From Anaerobacterium chartisolvens (GTDB taxonomy: Bacteria; Bacillota; Clostridia; Acetivibrionales; DSM-27016), in the NCBI RefSeq assembly GCF_003337415.1, contig NZ_QPJT01000002.1, positions 15,974-79,973 on the forward strand: 64,000 nt of DNA. The letters run 5' to 3'. Shown one piece after another: positions 54,126-63,374 of the stretch (positions within the stretch are counted from its first letter, which is position 1; every line of letters starts with the position of its first letter). A program made the position numbers and the translations under genes. Under the pieces are notes generated by a model. That model worked only from the letters and a program-made list of their open reading frames with translations. It was not told the origin of the DNA and searched no databases.

Positions 54126-54967
54126 AGGGTTTTAAGGAAAAATTATCTAAGCATGTGTTTCTTTTAATTGCTCTTTCGACTTTATCGGTTCTGGCGCTCA
54201 TTACTGTGTTTATATTTATAAAAGGTGTACCTATTATTGCTGAGGTTGGTATAATAAACTTTGTTTTTGGGATGAAATGGGCTCCAAGCCAGGGTGCCTA
54301 CGGTATTTTCCCGATGATAGTGGGATCTGTATCGGTCACTTTGGGAGCAGCAATTCTGGGAGTTCCCATTGCTATTTGCTGTAGTATTTTTTTGGCTGAG
54401 TTTGCTCCTGCAAAGCTTAGAAACATATTCAGACCTTCCATCCAGTTATTGGCTGCCATACCCTCAGTGGTATATGGGTTCTGGGGAGTATTGTTCGTTG
54501 TACCAATGATACGTAATTATCTGGGAGGGCCGGGCTTAAGCATATTAGCCGGTTCCATCATTTTGGGTATTATGATTTTGCCAACCATCATCAGCATAAC
54601 CGAAGTATCTCTTCTTGCGTTGCCGCGCCATTATAAAGATGGGGCACTTGCACTAGGGCTTACACATTGGCAAACAATACGTTCATTGCTGTTGCCTGCG
54701 GCTAACTCGGGTATTGTTGCCGCCATAATTTTAGGTTTAGGCAGGGCAATTGGTGAGACTATGGCGGTGATTATGGTTCTGGGCAATGCTGTCGCACTTC
54801 CTGAATCAGTTCTTGACCCTGTCAGGACGCTGACCACGAATATCGGCATTGAGATGGGATATGCATCTGGCGAACACCAGCAGGCGCTTTTCGCCACAGG
54901 CATTGTATTGTTTGTTATTATCATGATTTTAAATGCTACCGCCCAATACATCACGCGAAAGAGATGA
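54122..54967 (+). CDS. pstC: Phosphate ABC importer permease PstC
   Basis: A 281-residue inner membrane permease with six helices. Conserved motifs: LAAIPSVVYGFWG (PstC family) and the EAA-like coupling segment around ALPRHYKDGALALGLTHWQT followed by GRAIGETMAVIMVLG. Starts 4 bases inside pstS. Forms the channel with PstA. Confidence 0.93.
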   Translation: MKGFKEKLSKHVFLLIALSTLSVLALITVFIFIKGVPIIAEVGIINFVFGMKWAPSQGAYGIFPMIVGSVSVTLGAAILGVPIAICCSIFLAEFAPAKLRNIFRPSIQLLAAIPSVVYGFWGVLFVVPMIRNYLGGPGLSILAGSIILGIMILPTIISITEVSLLALPRHYKDGALALGLTHWQTIRSLLLPAANSGIVAAIILGLGRAIGETMAVIMVLGNAVALPESVLDPVRTLTTNIGIEMGYASGEHQQALFATGIVLFVIIMILNATAQYITRKR

Positions 54968-54974
54968 GGTCACT

Positions 54975-55811
54975 ATGAAAATTAACGCGAGAGCTTCACA
55001 AAAGATAGCAAAATTTTTGATTTGGACAGCCGCTCTTCTTGTTATTGTAGTTCTTTTTTCCATAATTATTCATATACTAGTCAAGGGCATACCTATGCTC
55101 AGATGGCAGTTTTTAACGGATATTCCGCGGGATATGGGGCGTTCTGGGGGTATTGCCTCCTCAATTGTGGGTACTCTATTTGTAACTGCAGTAGCCGTTA
55201 TTGTGGCAACGCCATTTGGAATTGGAACAGCTATATACCTTACGGAGTACACGCGTGAGGGAAGAGTCACCCGTATTATCCGTTTCAGTGCCGAATCACT
55301 GGCAGGGATACCATCCATTGTATATGGACTTTTTGGTTTTATATTCTTTGTCATATACTTAGGAATGGGATGGTCAATCTTGTCCGGCGGATTAACCATG
55401 GCGATAATGATTCTGCCTACTATCATACGTACATCAGAAGAGGCGATTCGTACTGTGCCACAGCTATACCGCGAGGTAGGCTTCTCTTTGGGAGCTACTA
55501 AGTGGCAGGCAATAATAAGGACGGTGCTCCCATCAGCGATCCCCGGTATAGTTAATGGGGTAATTTTGAGCATAGGCAGGTGTGTGGCTGAGACAGCTGC
55601 TGTTATTTTAACAGCCGGCTCAGCATTGCGTATGCCTGCATCACTCCTCTCCCCAACTCGAACGATGGCAGTTCATTTTTATATACTGGCGAGGGAGGGA
55701 ATATCCATGGATAACGCTTATGGAACAGCAGCGCTCTTGATTATTCTTATTCTTCTGATTAATGTTGGTTTCAATATGCTGGTCAATAGATTCATAGCTA
55801 AAGGCCGTTAA
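54975..55811 (+). CDS. pstA: Phosphate ABC importer permease PstA
   Basis: A 278-residue permease with six helices: ESLAGIPSIVYGLFGFIFF (PstA motif), the coupling segment TVPQLYREVGFSLGATKWQA and GRCVAETAAVILTAG. The start at 54975 is chosen over an in-frame ATG at 54933 because GAGATGAGG lies just upstream and the 54933 site lies inside pstC. Spacing to pstC is 7 bases. Confidence 0.93.
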   Translation: MKINARASQKIAKFLIWTAALLVIVVLFSIIIHILVKGIPMLRWQFLTDIPRDMGRSGGIASSIVGTLFVTAVAVIVATPFGIGTAIYLTEYTREGRVTRIIRFSAESLAGIPSIVYGLFGFIFFVIYLGMGWSILSGGLTMAIMILPTIIRTSEEAIRTVPQLYREVGFSLGATKWQAIIRTVLPSAIPGIVNGVILSIGRCVAETAAVILTAGSALRMPASLLSPTRTMAVHFYILAREGISMDNAYGTAALLIILILLINVGFNMLVNRFIAKGR

Positions 55812-55821
55812 GAGGTGAAAA

Positions 55822-56583
55822 ATGATACAGAAATCAAAAATGGAAATAAAAGAATTAAGCTTCTATTATCAACAAAAACAGGTTATTAAAGGACTTAACC
55901 TGGAGATACCTGAAAATCGGATTTTGGCTGTTTTTGGTCCAGCCAACAGTGGTATAACGACACTGCTTCGCACATTAAACCGTCTGAGTGACTTGATTGT
56001 GGGAGTACGTCAGGAGGGTGAGATACTCTTAGATGGGAAAAACATCTTTGATCCTGACATTAATATGACAGAGCTGCGCCGCAGGGTAGGGATGGTCTTT
56101 GATGTACCGACATCTCTGCCTATGTCCATCTTTGACAATGTGGCATTGGGCCCCCGTATGGGCGGAATGAAAGCTAAGAGAGATTTGGCGGAGAAAGTAG
56201 AAAAGGCTCTGCGTATGTCCGCCCTCTGGGATGAAGTCAAGGATAGGCTGAATACTCCTGCAGCCAGGTTATCGGGTGGTCAGCAGCAGCGCTTGTGTAT
56301 TGCCAGGGTTTTGGCTCTTGAGCCGGAGGTTATTTTGCTGGACAGACCCTGTTCGGCTCTTGACCCAATATCAACAGCCAAGATTGAGGAATCCTTAATG
56401 CAGCTTAAGGAGCAATACACCATTATCATTGCACCGCATACCGTTCAGCAGGCTGGGCGTATCGCTGACCGTGTTGCATTCATGCTTATGGGAGATTTAA
56501 TAGAACAGGGTTATACCAAAGAAGTTTTTGCATTCCCGAAAGATAATCGTACTAACGATTACCTTACCGGAAGGTTTGGCTGA
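55822..56583 (+). CDS. PstB-type ATPase with dead nucleotide site (PstB2)
   Basis: A 253-residue ABC protein clearly of PstB descent (VGMVF, PMSIFDNVALGPR, CSALDPISTAKIE, TNDYLTGRFG) but with key residues changed: Walker A is GPANSGITT (39-47), with Ile45 where Lys is needed; the Q-loop Gln is Asp94 (VFDVP); and Walker B reads LLDRPCSALDP, with Arg175 instead of the catalytic Glu. The signature LSGGQQQR (150-157) and His206 are intact. The reading frame is whole and translation signals good (AAGAGGTG upstream of ATG), so it is not a pseudogene by appearance. It probably forms a heterodimer with PstB1, to whose active site it would give the signature. It could otherwise be a regulatory, non-hydrolytic subunit. 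Confidence 0.88.
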   Translation: MIQKSKMEIKELSFYYQQKQVIKGLNLEIPENRILAVFGPANSGITTLLRTLNRLSDLIVGVRQEGEILLDGKNIFDPDINMTELRRRVGMVFDVPTSLPMSIFDNVALGPRMGGMKAKRDLAEKVEKALRMSALWDEVKDRLNTPAARLSGGQQQRLCIARVLALEPEVILLDRPCSALDPISTAKIEESLMQLKEQYTIIIAPHTVQQAGRIADRVAFMLMGDLIEQGYTKEVFAFPKDNRTNDYLTGRFG

Positions 56584-56625
56584 AATGTGTATGTTTTATA
56601 ATTTTTTGCAAAAGGAGATGGGATT

Positions 56626-57279
56626 TTGGTTAGGGAACATTTTACACAGGAGATATTTGACGTTAAACAAAAGGTATTAAGAATGGGGGCCATGGTTGAG
56701 AATATTATTGACATGGCAGTGACTGCTTTAAAGACACAAAATATTGATCTTGCAAGGAAGGTTTATGATAAAGATGACGAAATAGATCAGTTAGAACTTG
56801 AAATCGAAAAGGAATGTATAATGCTTCTTGCCCTTCAGCAGCCTCTCGCCAAGGATTTAAGGACAATTGCATCGATTCTGAAAATTATAACGGATCTTGA
56901 AAGAATGGGCGACAACGCGGTAAACATTTCAAAGGTGACACTTGAGATAGGCAAGGAAGGCATTATTAATTCCCTTATAGATATTCCAAGGATGGCGGAA
57001 ATTACTCGGGAAATGTTAAAAATGAGTCTTGATGCCTTTATAAAAGAGGATATTGCCCTTGCAGAAGAGGCGGCTAAGAGGGACGAAGAGGTTGACAGGC
57101 TCTATGAAACCGTTATAAATGATATCCTTAACATCATCACAGAAAAAAGGGAACTTACAAAACAAGGGATGAAACTTTTGTTCTTAGGGCGGTATCTTGA
57201 GAGAATGGCTGACCATTCTACAAATATATGTGAAAGAACGATATATATGATTACAGGTGAGTTAAAGGAAATAAATTAG
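56626..57279 (+). CDS. phoU: Phosphate signalling protein PhoU
   Basis: A 217-residue helical protein with two PhoU repeats: MAVTALKTQNIDLARKVYDK with DDEIDQLELEIE, and AEEAAKRDEEVDRLYETVI; each has the ExxxD metal-site pattern. Start is TTG at 56626 with AAAGGAGATGGG upstream and no nearby ATG. PhoU damps the two-component phosphate response and modulates the pst transporter. Last gene of the pst operon; its final 6 codons and stop are within a 48-bp palindrome. Confidence 0.93.
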   Translation: MVREHFTQEIFDVKQKVLRMGAMVENIIDMAVTALKTQNIDLARKVYDKDDEIDQLELEIEKECIMLLALQQPLAKDLRTIASILKIITDLERMGDNAVNISKVTLEIGKEGIINSLIDIPRMAEITREMLKMSLDAFIKEDIALAEEAAKRDEEVDRLYETVINDILNIITEKRELTKQGMKLLFLGRYLERMADHSTNICERTIYMITGELKEIN

Positions 57280-57308
57280 AGTCATGACTCTAATTTATTT
57301 CCTTTAAC
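57261..57308. terminator. Perfect 48-bp palindrome over the phoU stop codon
   Basis: Positions 57261-57284 are the exact reverse complement of 57285-57308, with no spacer; the centre is GAGTCATGACTC. It covers the last codons and TAG of phoU and ends 19 bases before the convergent ldh gene's stop codon. It probably terminates both genes. A 24-bp perfect arm is much longer than an average terminator stem, and its loop would have to open the central bases. Confidence 0.8.
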
Positions 57309-57326
57309 TATGCTTTTATTGAGTTT

Positions 57327-58277
57327 TTACAGATCGAGCTGCTTCAATATATTCTTTAGGGCCTGTCCCGACCTCGCGAGCTGCTCGGACTCATACTCAC
57401 TTAACGAAATATCCAGTATCCTGTCTATGCCCTTTTTGTTTACAACCGTCGGAACACTCAGGCATATATCTTTTAATCCGTACTGCCCGTCAAGCAGGCT
57501 GGATACTGTAAGAATAGAGCTTTCGTCTCTTACAATTGCCTCGACTATTCTCCTTACCGCTAGAGCAACAGCGTAATAGGTTGCTCCCTTTCGCTCTATT
57601 ATATTATACGCCGCGTTTTTGACATTCTCATATATATCATTCTTTGAAAGGCTGTCGCTGCATATGTTAAAGTCATTGCAGTAATTATCCATGGGTATGC
57701 CGGCGATGTTTGTGAGGCTCCAGGCAGGAACCTCGGTATCTCCGTGCTCTCCTATTATATAGCCGTGGACATTTCTTGTATCCAGTGAGATATGCTCACT
57801 CAAGAGATACCTGAAACGGGCGGTGTCTAAAACCGTGCCCGACCCAAGCACCCTGTCGGCCGGGAAGCCGGATATTTTATACGTAACATATGTAAGTATG
57901 TCCACGGGGTTGGTTACAACAAGAAGAATGCACTCCTTATTGTGCTTTACAACCTCACGGATAATATCCTTAAAGATTGTGGTGTTTTTGTGGACAAGAT
58001 CCATCCTCGTCTCACCGGGCTTCTGGTTTGCGCCGGCGGTTATAATGACTATATCCGCACCCGCGCACCCGCTGTAATCCCCCGTATATATTTTTACCGG
58101 ACTTACAAACGGCATACCATGATTCAGATCCATGGCCTCGCCCTCTGCCTTGGCGGTATTTTTGTCAATAAGAACTATCTCTGAAATCAGCCCGCTCAGC
58201 ATAAGCGTATAAGCTGTTGTAGAGCCTACAAAACCGGCCCCTATAATTGCTATCTTATTTATGGTCTTATCATTCAT
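57327..58277 (-). CDS. ldh: L-lactate dehydrogenase
   Basis: A 316-residue NAD-dependent enzyme reducing pyruvate to L-lactate. NAD-binding [13 protein letters not shown], the catalytic His in GEHGDTEVP, substrate Arg in TRMDLVH and DTARFRYLL. No malate-type substitution (Gln at the [12 protein letters not shown] loop fits lactate). Single gene on the minus strand, convergent with phoU, with an element remnant in its upstream region. Confidence 0.95.
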   Translation of the reverse strand: MNDKTINKIAIIGAGFVGSTTAYTLMLSGLISEIVLIDKNTAKAEGEAMDLNHGMPFVSPVKIYTGDYSGCAGADIVIITAGANQKPGETRMDLVHKNTTIFKDIIREVVKHNKECILLVVTNPVDILTYVTYKISGFPADRVLGSGTVLDTARFRYLLSEHISLDTRNVHGYIIGEHGDTEVPAWSLTNIAGIPMDNYCNDFNICSDSLSKNDIYENVKNAAYNIIERKGATYYAVALAVRRIVEAIVRDESSILTVSSLLDGQYGLKDICLSVPTVVNKKGIDRILDISLSEYESEQLARSGQALKNILKQLDL

Positions 58278-58290
58278 ACAAATTCGCCTC

Positions 58291-58356
58291 CTATATTATG
58301 CAGCGATAAAGATTTTACATCCTCTATGTTTGTAAAATCTTTGCCGCCTCCTATCA
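58291..58356 (-). mobile_element. End-only remnant of the inverted-repeat element (copy 4)
   Basis: GCGATAAAGATTTTACA (58303-58319) is followed at once by TCCTCTATGTTTGTAAAATC and CTTTGCCGCC, i.e. the right tip joined to the reverse complement of the left tip of the element, with the interior missing. Orientation is opposite to copies 1-3. The result is a 17-bp palindrome with an 11-base loop between ldh and cinA. Confidence 0.75.
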
Positions 58357-58530
58357 ATAAAATGCTGTCTGTTATATTATACCTCAAAAGGCAGGGCATA
58401 TAACATGAATTATTTTGTGCCCCAATATTCGAAGCATTGATTAATAAGCCAATAAGCTGATATAATGTTGTGAAGGAATAAAATGGTGCTGTTATTTTCA
58501 GTATTAACTATAGTTTTGGAGGACATGATT

Positions 58531-59769
58531 ATGAACGCAGAGGTTTTGGCAGTGGGGACAGAGCTGCTTATGGGACAAATAGCAAACACAAATGCTCAAT
58601 ATATTTCCAAGAGGCTTCCCGATGTGGGGGTAGGCGTATACTACCATAGTGTTGTGGGGGATAACCCCAAAAGGCTGAAGGAAAGCCTTACCCTGGCATT
58701 GAAGCGCTCGGATGCCGTGATAATGACGGGAGGGCTGGGGCCTACGCAGGATGATTTGACAAAGGAGACAGTTTCGGAGCTTTTAGATAAAAGGCTTGTG
58801 CTGCATGAGGAAAGCCTTAAAAAAATTGAGAACTTTTTTAAGGGCGTTCACAGGACAATGACGGACAATAACGTAAAGCAGGCATATCTTCCCGAAGGCT
58901 GCATTGTCATGAAGAACAATAACGGAACCGCACCCGGCTGTATAATTGAAAAGGACGGAAAGACGGTAATCATGCTTCCCGGACCACCGTCGGAAATGAG
59001 GCCCATGTTTGAAGAAAACGTTATTCCGTACTTTGAGGCTAAGTCGAGCTATAAGCTGGTGTCCCGGTTTATAAGAGTTTTTGGAATAGGCGAGTCGGCT
59101 ATGGAGACTGAGATACTCGATTTGATACAGGGGCAGGCCAATCCAACAATAGCTCCTTACGCAAAGGAAGGAGAGGTAACCTTAAGAGTTACCGCAAAAT
59201 GTGTAAGGGATGAGGACGCGCAACAGCTTTTGGACCCAGTAATAGAGGAAATTAAAAAAAGACTGGGAAATACCGTGTATTCGACTGAGGATAAAAATAT
59301 GCATCAGGCGGTGGGCGAGCTTCTGATAAGCAGGGGCATATCCCTTGCGCTCGCGGAGTCATGCACAGGGGGACTTATAGCAAGCAGGCTCACCGAAATA
59401 CCCGGAATATCGCGGGTTTTCAACAGGGGCATTGTATGCTACAGCAACCAATCTAAGATTGAAAACTTGGGAGTGAATATAAAAACACTTGAGAAGCATG
59501 GGGCGGTGAGCAGGGAAACCGCGGTTGAAATGGCTCAGGGAATTCTTAAAACTTCAAAAACCGATCTGGGGCTGTCTGTGACGGGAATAGCCGGGCCGGA
59601 GGGTGGCACGGCGGAGAAGCCCGTGGGGCTGGTCTATGTGGCTCTTGCTCACAGCGGCGGAGTGGAGTGTAAGGAATTCAGGCTTTGGGGAAGCAGAGAA
59701 AGAATAAGAAACGTAACGGTGCTTAACGCGCTGGATATAATAAGAAGGCATGTGCTGGAGCAAAAATAA
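58531..59769 (+). CDS. cinA: CinA-like competence/damage-inducible protein
   Basis: A 412-residue protein with an N-terminal MoCF-like domain (about 1-170: [41 protein letters not shown]) and a C-terminal CinA amidase domain (about 255-410: [40 protein letters not shown]). Known family roles are NMN deamidation and ADP-ribose hydrolysis. The start at 58531 has GGAGG 8 bases upstream; an ATG at 58525 is too close. cinA just upstream of recA is a classic Firmicute order; here murJ is inserted between them. Confidence 0.93.
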   Translation: MNAEVLAVGTELLMGQIANTNAQYISKRLPDVGVGVYYHSVVGDNPKRLKESLTLALKRSDAVIMTGGLGPTQDDLTKETVSELLDKRLVLHEESLKKIENFFKGVHRTMTDNNVKQAYLPEGCIVMKNNNGTAPGCIIEKDGKTVIMLPGPPSEMRPMFEENVIPYFEAKSSYKLVSRFIRVFGIGESAMETEILDLIQGQANPTIAPYAKEGEVTLRVTAKCVRDEDAQQLLDPVIEEIKKRLGNTVYSTEDKNMHQAVGELLISRGISLALAESCTGGLIASRLTEIPGISRVFNRGIVCYSNQSKIENLGVNIKTLEKHGAVSRETAVEMAQGILKTSKTDLGLSVTGIAGPEGGTAEKPVGLVYVALAHSGGVECKEFRLWGSRERIRNVTVLNALDIIRRHVLEQK

Positions 59770-59852
59770 AAAATATGGATGTTCTTGTGTGACGGAAGGA
59801 ATTTTCGGGACGCAGGGCATTAATTTGACTGAAGCAGTCAGGGGGAAGCATT

Positions 59853-61463
59853 TTGGAGAATGCACAGAGGAAAAAAATTGCCGGGGCAGCGGTTATAGTT
59901 ATGTCGGCTCTGGTAATAAGCAGAATTACGGGGTTCCTAAGGTCTACACTTGTCCCCAATATGATCGCCGAGGCATGGAAAATGGAGGCGTTCAATCTCT
60001 CCTTCAGAATTACTGATTTTATGTTTAATCTTCTTGTGGGAGGAGCTATTGCCGCCGCATTAATTCCCGTACTTTCGGGATATCTTGCAAAGGATGAGGA
60101 GGAGGACGGCTGGAAGGCGGTAGGCACCTTTATTAACATTACCTTTATAAGCATGGTTGCGGTAAGCGTGCTTGGAATAATATTCGCACCTCAGATAGTG
60201 GGGGCTATGGCTCCGAGGTTTGACGAGCGCACCAGAGCTTTAGCGGTTACGCTTACCAGAATATTATTTCCCTCGGTTGCTTTTCTAATGCTTGCCGGCA
60301 TGACCAATGGGGTGCTGAACTCTTACCAGAGGTTTGCGGCGGCGGCTTACGGGCCTTCTCTTTACAACATAGGAAGTGCCTTAAGCATTCTGCTTCTTAG
60401 CCGCTTCGGCGTTGAGACGGCAGTTTTCGGCATAGCATGCAGCGCTGCAGTGTATTTCTTTTTCCAACTTTCATTTGCACTTAAAAATTTAAAGTATTAC
60501 AGGTTCAAGATATACTTAGGGCATCAGGGCTTTAAAAGGCTTTTTAAGCTTGCTGTGCCATCGCTTGTTTCATCATCGGTAATGCAGGTGAATGTCCTGA
60601 TTTCATCATTCTTTACTGTTTTATTCAGCGGCGGTATAAATGCATATACAATGGCAAACGATGTATGGCAGATGCCCTTTGGAATATTTGCGGTGGGAAT
60701 GGGGGCAGCGATATTGCCCTCTCTGTCCGAAAAGCTCGCTTTAGGCCAGGTGGAGGATTATAAGGAAATACTGCTAAAGGGCATAAAGTCCGTTATATTT
60801 TTTACAGTTCCGTCCGCAATAGCATTTGTAGTGCTGGGCAAGCCTATAATAGCCGCTATTTATAAATGGACAGCCAGATTTGACTTAAGTCTTATTGATA
60901 ACACCGGAAATATACTGATGGTATTTTCAATTGCTGTTATTGCACACTCCATGCTTGCGATAATAAACAGGGCCTTTTATGCAAACAATGATACAAAGAC
61001 ACCTCTCTATGTGGGAATAGGAGCGGTATTGCAGACGGTGGTGTTAAATTATATATTTACAAGGGTCACAAGCCTCGGCCCGGCAGGAATGGCGCTTTCA
61101 TATTCCATAACGGGCATTGTAAATTTAAGCATACTCACGTATATATTAAACAGAAGGATGAAGGGCATAGGCTTAAAAAGACTTTTAATATTCGTTTCAA
61201 AGGTGTTTTTTGCTGCTGCCATAATGGGAATGGTGCTGTACTTTGGGGATATGCTTGTGCCTGTTGACATATATGCTCCCTTCAGCTCATCGTTAAAGAT
61301 GAGAGAGCTCGCATGGCTGCTCGGAGAGGTGGTTGCAGGTGTAGCGGTATACTTCGGAGTGGTAATGCTTATGGGCCTTGAGGAGGCGCGGTACATGCTG
61401 AGGCTGATCCAAGGAAAAGCTGAAAGGGTATTTCCCGCTATAAAAAAATTTTTAAGCAGGTAG
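59853..61463 (+). CDS. murJ: Lipid II flippase MurJ
   Basis: A 536-residue MOP-superfamily membrane protein with about 14 helices; exports lipid II for peptidoglycan synthesis. Motifs: ALVISRITGFLRSTLVPNM at the N terminus and FMFNLLVGGAIAAALIPVLS. The start is TTG at 59853 with GGGGGAAG upstream. It lies between cinA and recA, 83 bases after cinA. Confidence 0.92.
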   Translation: MENAQRKKIAGAAVIVMSALVISRITGFLRSTLVPNMIAEAWKMEAFNLSFRITDFMFNLLVGGAIAAALIPVLSGYLAKDEEEDGWKAVGTFINITFISMVAVSVLGIIFAPQIVGAMAPRFDERTRALAVTLTRILFPSVAFLMLAGMTNGVLNSYQRFAAAAYGPSLYNIGSALSILLLSRFGVETAVFGIACSAAVYFFFQLSFALKNLKYYRFKIYLGHQGFKRLFKLAVPSLVSSSVMQVNVLISSFFTVLFSGGINAYTMANDVWQMPFGIFAVGMGAAILPSLSEKLALGQVEDYKEILLKGIKSVIFFTVPSAIAFVVLGKPIIAAIYKWTARFDLSLIDNTGNILMVFSIAVIAHSMLAIINRAFYANNDTKTPLYVGIGAVLQTVVLNYIFTRVTSLGPAGMALSYSITGIVNLSILTYILNRRMKGIGLKRLLIFVSKVFFAAAIMGMVLYFGDMLVPVDIYAPFSSSLKMRELAWLLGEVVAGVAVYFGVVMLMGLEEARYMLRLIQGKAERVFPAIKKFLSR

Positions 61464-61483
61464 GCAGAAATTACAAAAAGCTG

Positions 61484-61512
61484 TTGACTCTGTCCCAATA
61501 ATGATATATAAT
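61484..61512 (+). promoter_or_regulatory. Sigma-A-type promoter of recA
   Basis: TTGACT (61484-61489) and TATAAT (61507-61512) are exactly 17 bases apart, 77 bases before the recA start codon. Confidence 0.85.
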
Positions 61513-61517
61513 TAACG

Positions 61518-61531
61518 AGAACAGACGTTCG
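61518..61531. promoter_or_regulatory. LexA (SOS) operator of recA
   Basis: AGAACAGACGTTCG fits the Firmicute SOS box CGAAC-N4-GTTCG at all positions but the first. It starts 6 bases after the -10 element and so covers the transcription start, as expected for LexA repression. Confidence 0.85.
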
Positions 61532-61588
61532 GGAGGTATTGAGCTTTAGAGTACGTAGACTATAATAATGCCGGGAGGTAGTTTAAAT

Positions 61589-62629
61589 ATGATTGAAAAG
61601 AAAAAGGCACTTGAGATGGCTTTTGGGCAGATAGAAAAGCAGTTTGGCAAGGGTGCCATTATGAAGCTTGGAGAAAGCACACATATGAATATTGAGACCA
61701 TTCCCACTGGTGCGCTTGGACTTGATATTGCCTTGGGGGTAGGGGGAGTTCCGAGGGGAAGGATTGTTGAAATATTCGGACCAGAGGCTTCCGGCAAAAC
61801 AACCGTCGCGCTCCATATTGTTGCCGAGGCCCAGAAGGCGGGGGGCGAAGCGGCATTTATCGACGCCGAGCACGCGCTTGATCCCGTCTATGCAAAAAAA
61901 TTGGGCGTAGACATAGCCAATCTCATAGTTTCCCAGCCGGATACCGGCGAGCAGGCTCTTGAAATAGCAGAGGCCCTTGTAAGAAGCGGCGCGATAGATG
62001 TAATAGTTATAGATTCCGTTGCGGCTCTTGTGCCAAAGGCTGAAATTGACGGAGAAATGGGAGACTCACACGTAGGCTTGCAGGCAAGGCTTATGTCGCA
62101 GGCGTTGAGAAAGCTTGCCGGAGTAGTGAACAAATCAAAAACAACTGCAATTTTCATCAACCAGCTAAGGGAAAAGGTGGGGATTATGTTCGGCAATCCT
62201 GAGACAACTCCCGGAGGCAGGGCACTCAAATTTTACTCATCTGTCAGGCTGGACGTAAGAAAAATTGAAATCATAAAGCAAAACAATGAAATGGTTGGAA
62301 ACAGGACAAAGGTCAAGGTTGTTAAAAATAAGGTTGCACCTCCCTTCAAAGAGGCTGAGTTCGATATTATTTACGGGCAGGGGATATCGAGAGAGGGAAA
62401 TGTGCTTGATGTGGCTGTTAATCTGGACATAGTCAATAAAAGCGGATCGTGGTTTTCCTATAATGGGCAGAGAATAGGCCAGGGAAGGGAAAATGTAAAG
62501 CAATTTTTAAGAGAGAACAAGGAAATGACCAATGAGATAGAGGCTAAAATAAGAGAAAACTACAATAAAGCTTTTGTCCAGAGCATAGACGCGCACGTTG
62601 ACACAGCAGAGGACGAAGAGGAAACATAA
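61589..62629 (+). CDS. recA: Recombinase RecA
   Basis: A 346-residue DNA recombinase. Walker [13 protein letters not shown], the SIDALD-region equivalent [21 protein letters not shown], loop L2 [17 protein letters not shown] and a C-terminal acidic tail DTAEDEEET. Start at 61589 with GGGAGGT 9 bases upstream. Own sigma-A promoter and SOS box. recX follows by 92 bases. Confidence 0.98.
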   Translation: MIEKKKALEMAFGQIEKQFGKGAIMKLGESTHMNIETIPTGALGLDIALGVGGVPRGRIVEIFGPEASGKTTVALHIVAEAQKAGGEAAFIDAEHALDPVYAKKLGVDIANLIVSQPDTGEQALEIAEALVRSGAIDVIVIDSVAALVPKAEIDGEMGDSHVGLQARLMSQALRKLAGVVNKSKTTAIFINQLREKVGIMFGNPETTPGGRALKFYSSVRLDVRKIEIIKQNNEMVGNRTKVKVVKNKVAPPFKEAEFDIIYGQGISREGNVLDVAVNLDIVNKSGSWFSYNGQRIGQGRENVKQFLRENKEMTNEIEAKIRENYNKAFVQSIDAHVDTAEDEEET

Positions 62630-62636
62630 TAATGCG

Positions 62637-62690
62637 GCACGGGAAATGCCGGGCAGGCACGGGGGCCTGCCCCTACGAGGGGATGGACGG
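62637..62690. repeat. GC-rich REP-like hairpin between recA and recX
   Basis: GGGCAGG (62651-62657) pairs with CCTGCCC (62666-62672) around CACGGGGG, with CTACGAGGGG after it. The region is much GC-richer than its neighbours. Palindromes containing GGGCAGGC..CCTGCCCCTACG occur as dispersed intergenic repeats in many bacteria; whether it is repeated in this genome needs the rest of the sequence. Confidence 0.6.
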
Positions 62691-62721
62691 GAAAGCGAAT
62701 ATATAAAGGGGGTGGGCTTTT

Positions 62722-63345
62722 TTGCATATTACATCAATCGAAAAGAACAGCAGAAATAAGGACAGGTTGTCTGTATATGTTGACGAAAGCTACCTTTTTT
62801 CTATTTCGGAGGAGGACTACATAAGGCTCAACCTTTATGAAAAAAGAGAAATTACTCAAGAAGAGATTGATTATATAAAAACAAACCTCAATTTTAATTC
62901 TGCCAAGTCTTCTGCAATAAAGCATCTTGCACTCAGGATAAGGACGGAGTGCGAAGTGCGTAGCAGGCTTGAGTACATGGGATATGACGCTTCGACGGTA
63001 GACAGTGCTGTTGATGAGCTTAAGTCCATGGGTTATTTGAATGACGTGCTTTATGTGCAGAAATACCTGTACGACAGGAGTAAATTAAAACCAAAATCAA
63101 AAAAAATGCTCAGGGCTGAGCTGCAGAGAAAGGGAATACAGGAAGAACTGATACAGAGTGGGCTGGATGAAATGGAAATAGATGAAGCTGCTATTGCTGT
63201 TAGTCTTATAAAAAAGAAATTCGGGAAATACAACCTCAAGGATGAAAAAATAATTAAGAGGGCCTATTCCTTTTTAAGGCATAGAGGCTTTGGATTTGAC
63301 GTAATAGAATATGCTATAGCAAGTGTTTCCGTGGAAAACAGCTAG
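62722..63345 (+). CDS. recX: RecA regulator RecX
   Basis: A 207-residue all-helical protein that limits RecA filament growth. Three tandem RecX repeats are visible, for example HLALRIRTECEVRSRLEYMG and LDDVLYVQKYLYDR-type segments (NDVLYVQKYLYDRSKLKPKS). TTG start at 62722 with AAAGGGGGTGGG upstream. Downstream of recA, as usual in Firmicutes. Confidence 0.9.
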   Translation: MHITSIEKNSRNKDRLSVYVDESYLFSISEEDYIRLNLYEKREITQEEIDYIKTNLNFNSAKSSAIKHLALRIRTECEVRSRLEYMGYDASTVDSAVDELKSMGYLNDVLYVQKYLYDRSKLKPKSKKMLRAELQRKGIQEELIQSGLDEMEIDEAAIAVSLIKKKFGKYNLKDEKIIKRAYSFLRHRGFGFDVIEYAIASVSVENS

Positions 63346-63374
63346 CACCTTTGATTTTAAGCTGTCTATGCCGT

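Noticed and set aside
55822-56583. PstB2 as a decaying pseudogene
   Set aside because: The frame is complete, has a good ribosome binding site and keeps the signature, D-loop, H-loop and C-terminal motifs; its losses match the intact parts of PstB1, which fits co-adaptation better than decay. Only wider comparison can exclude it fully.
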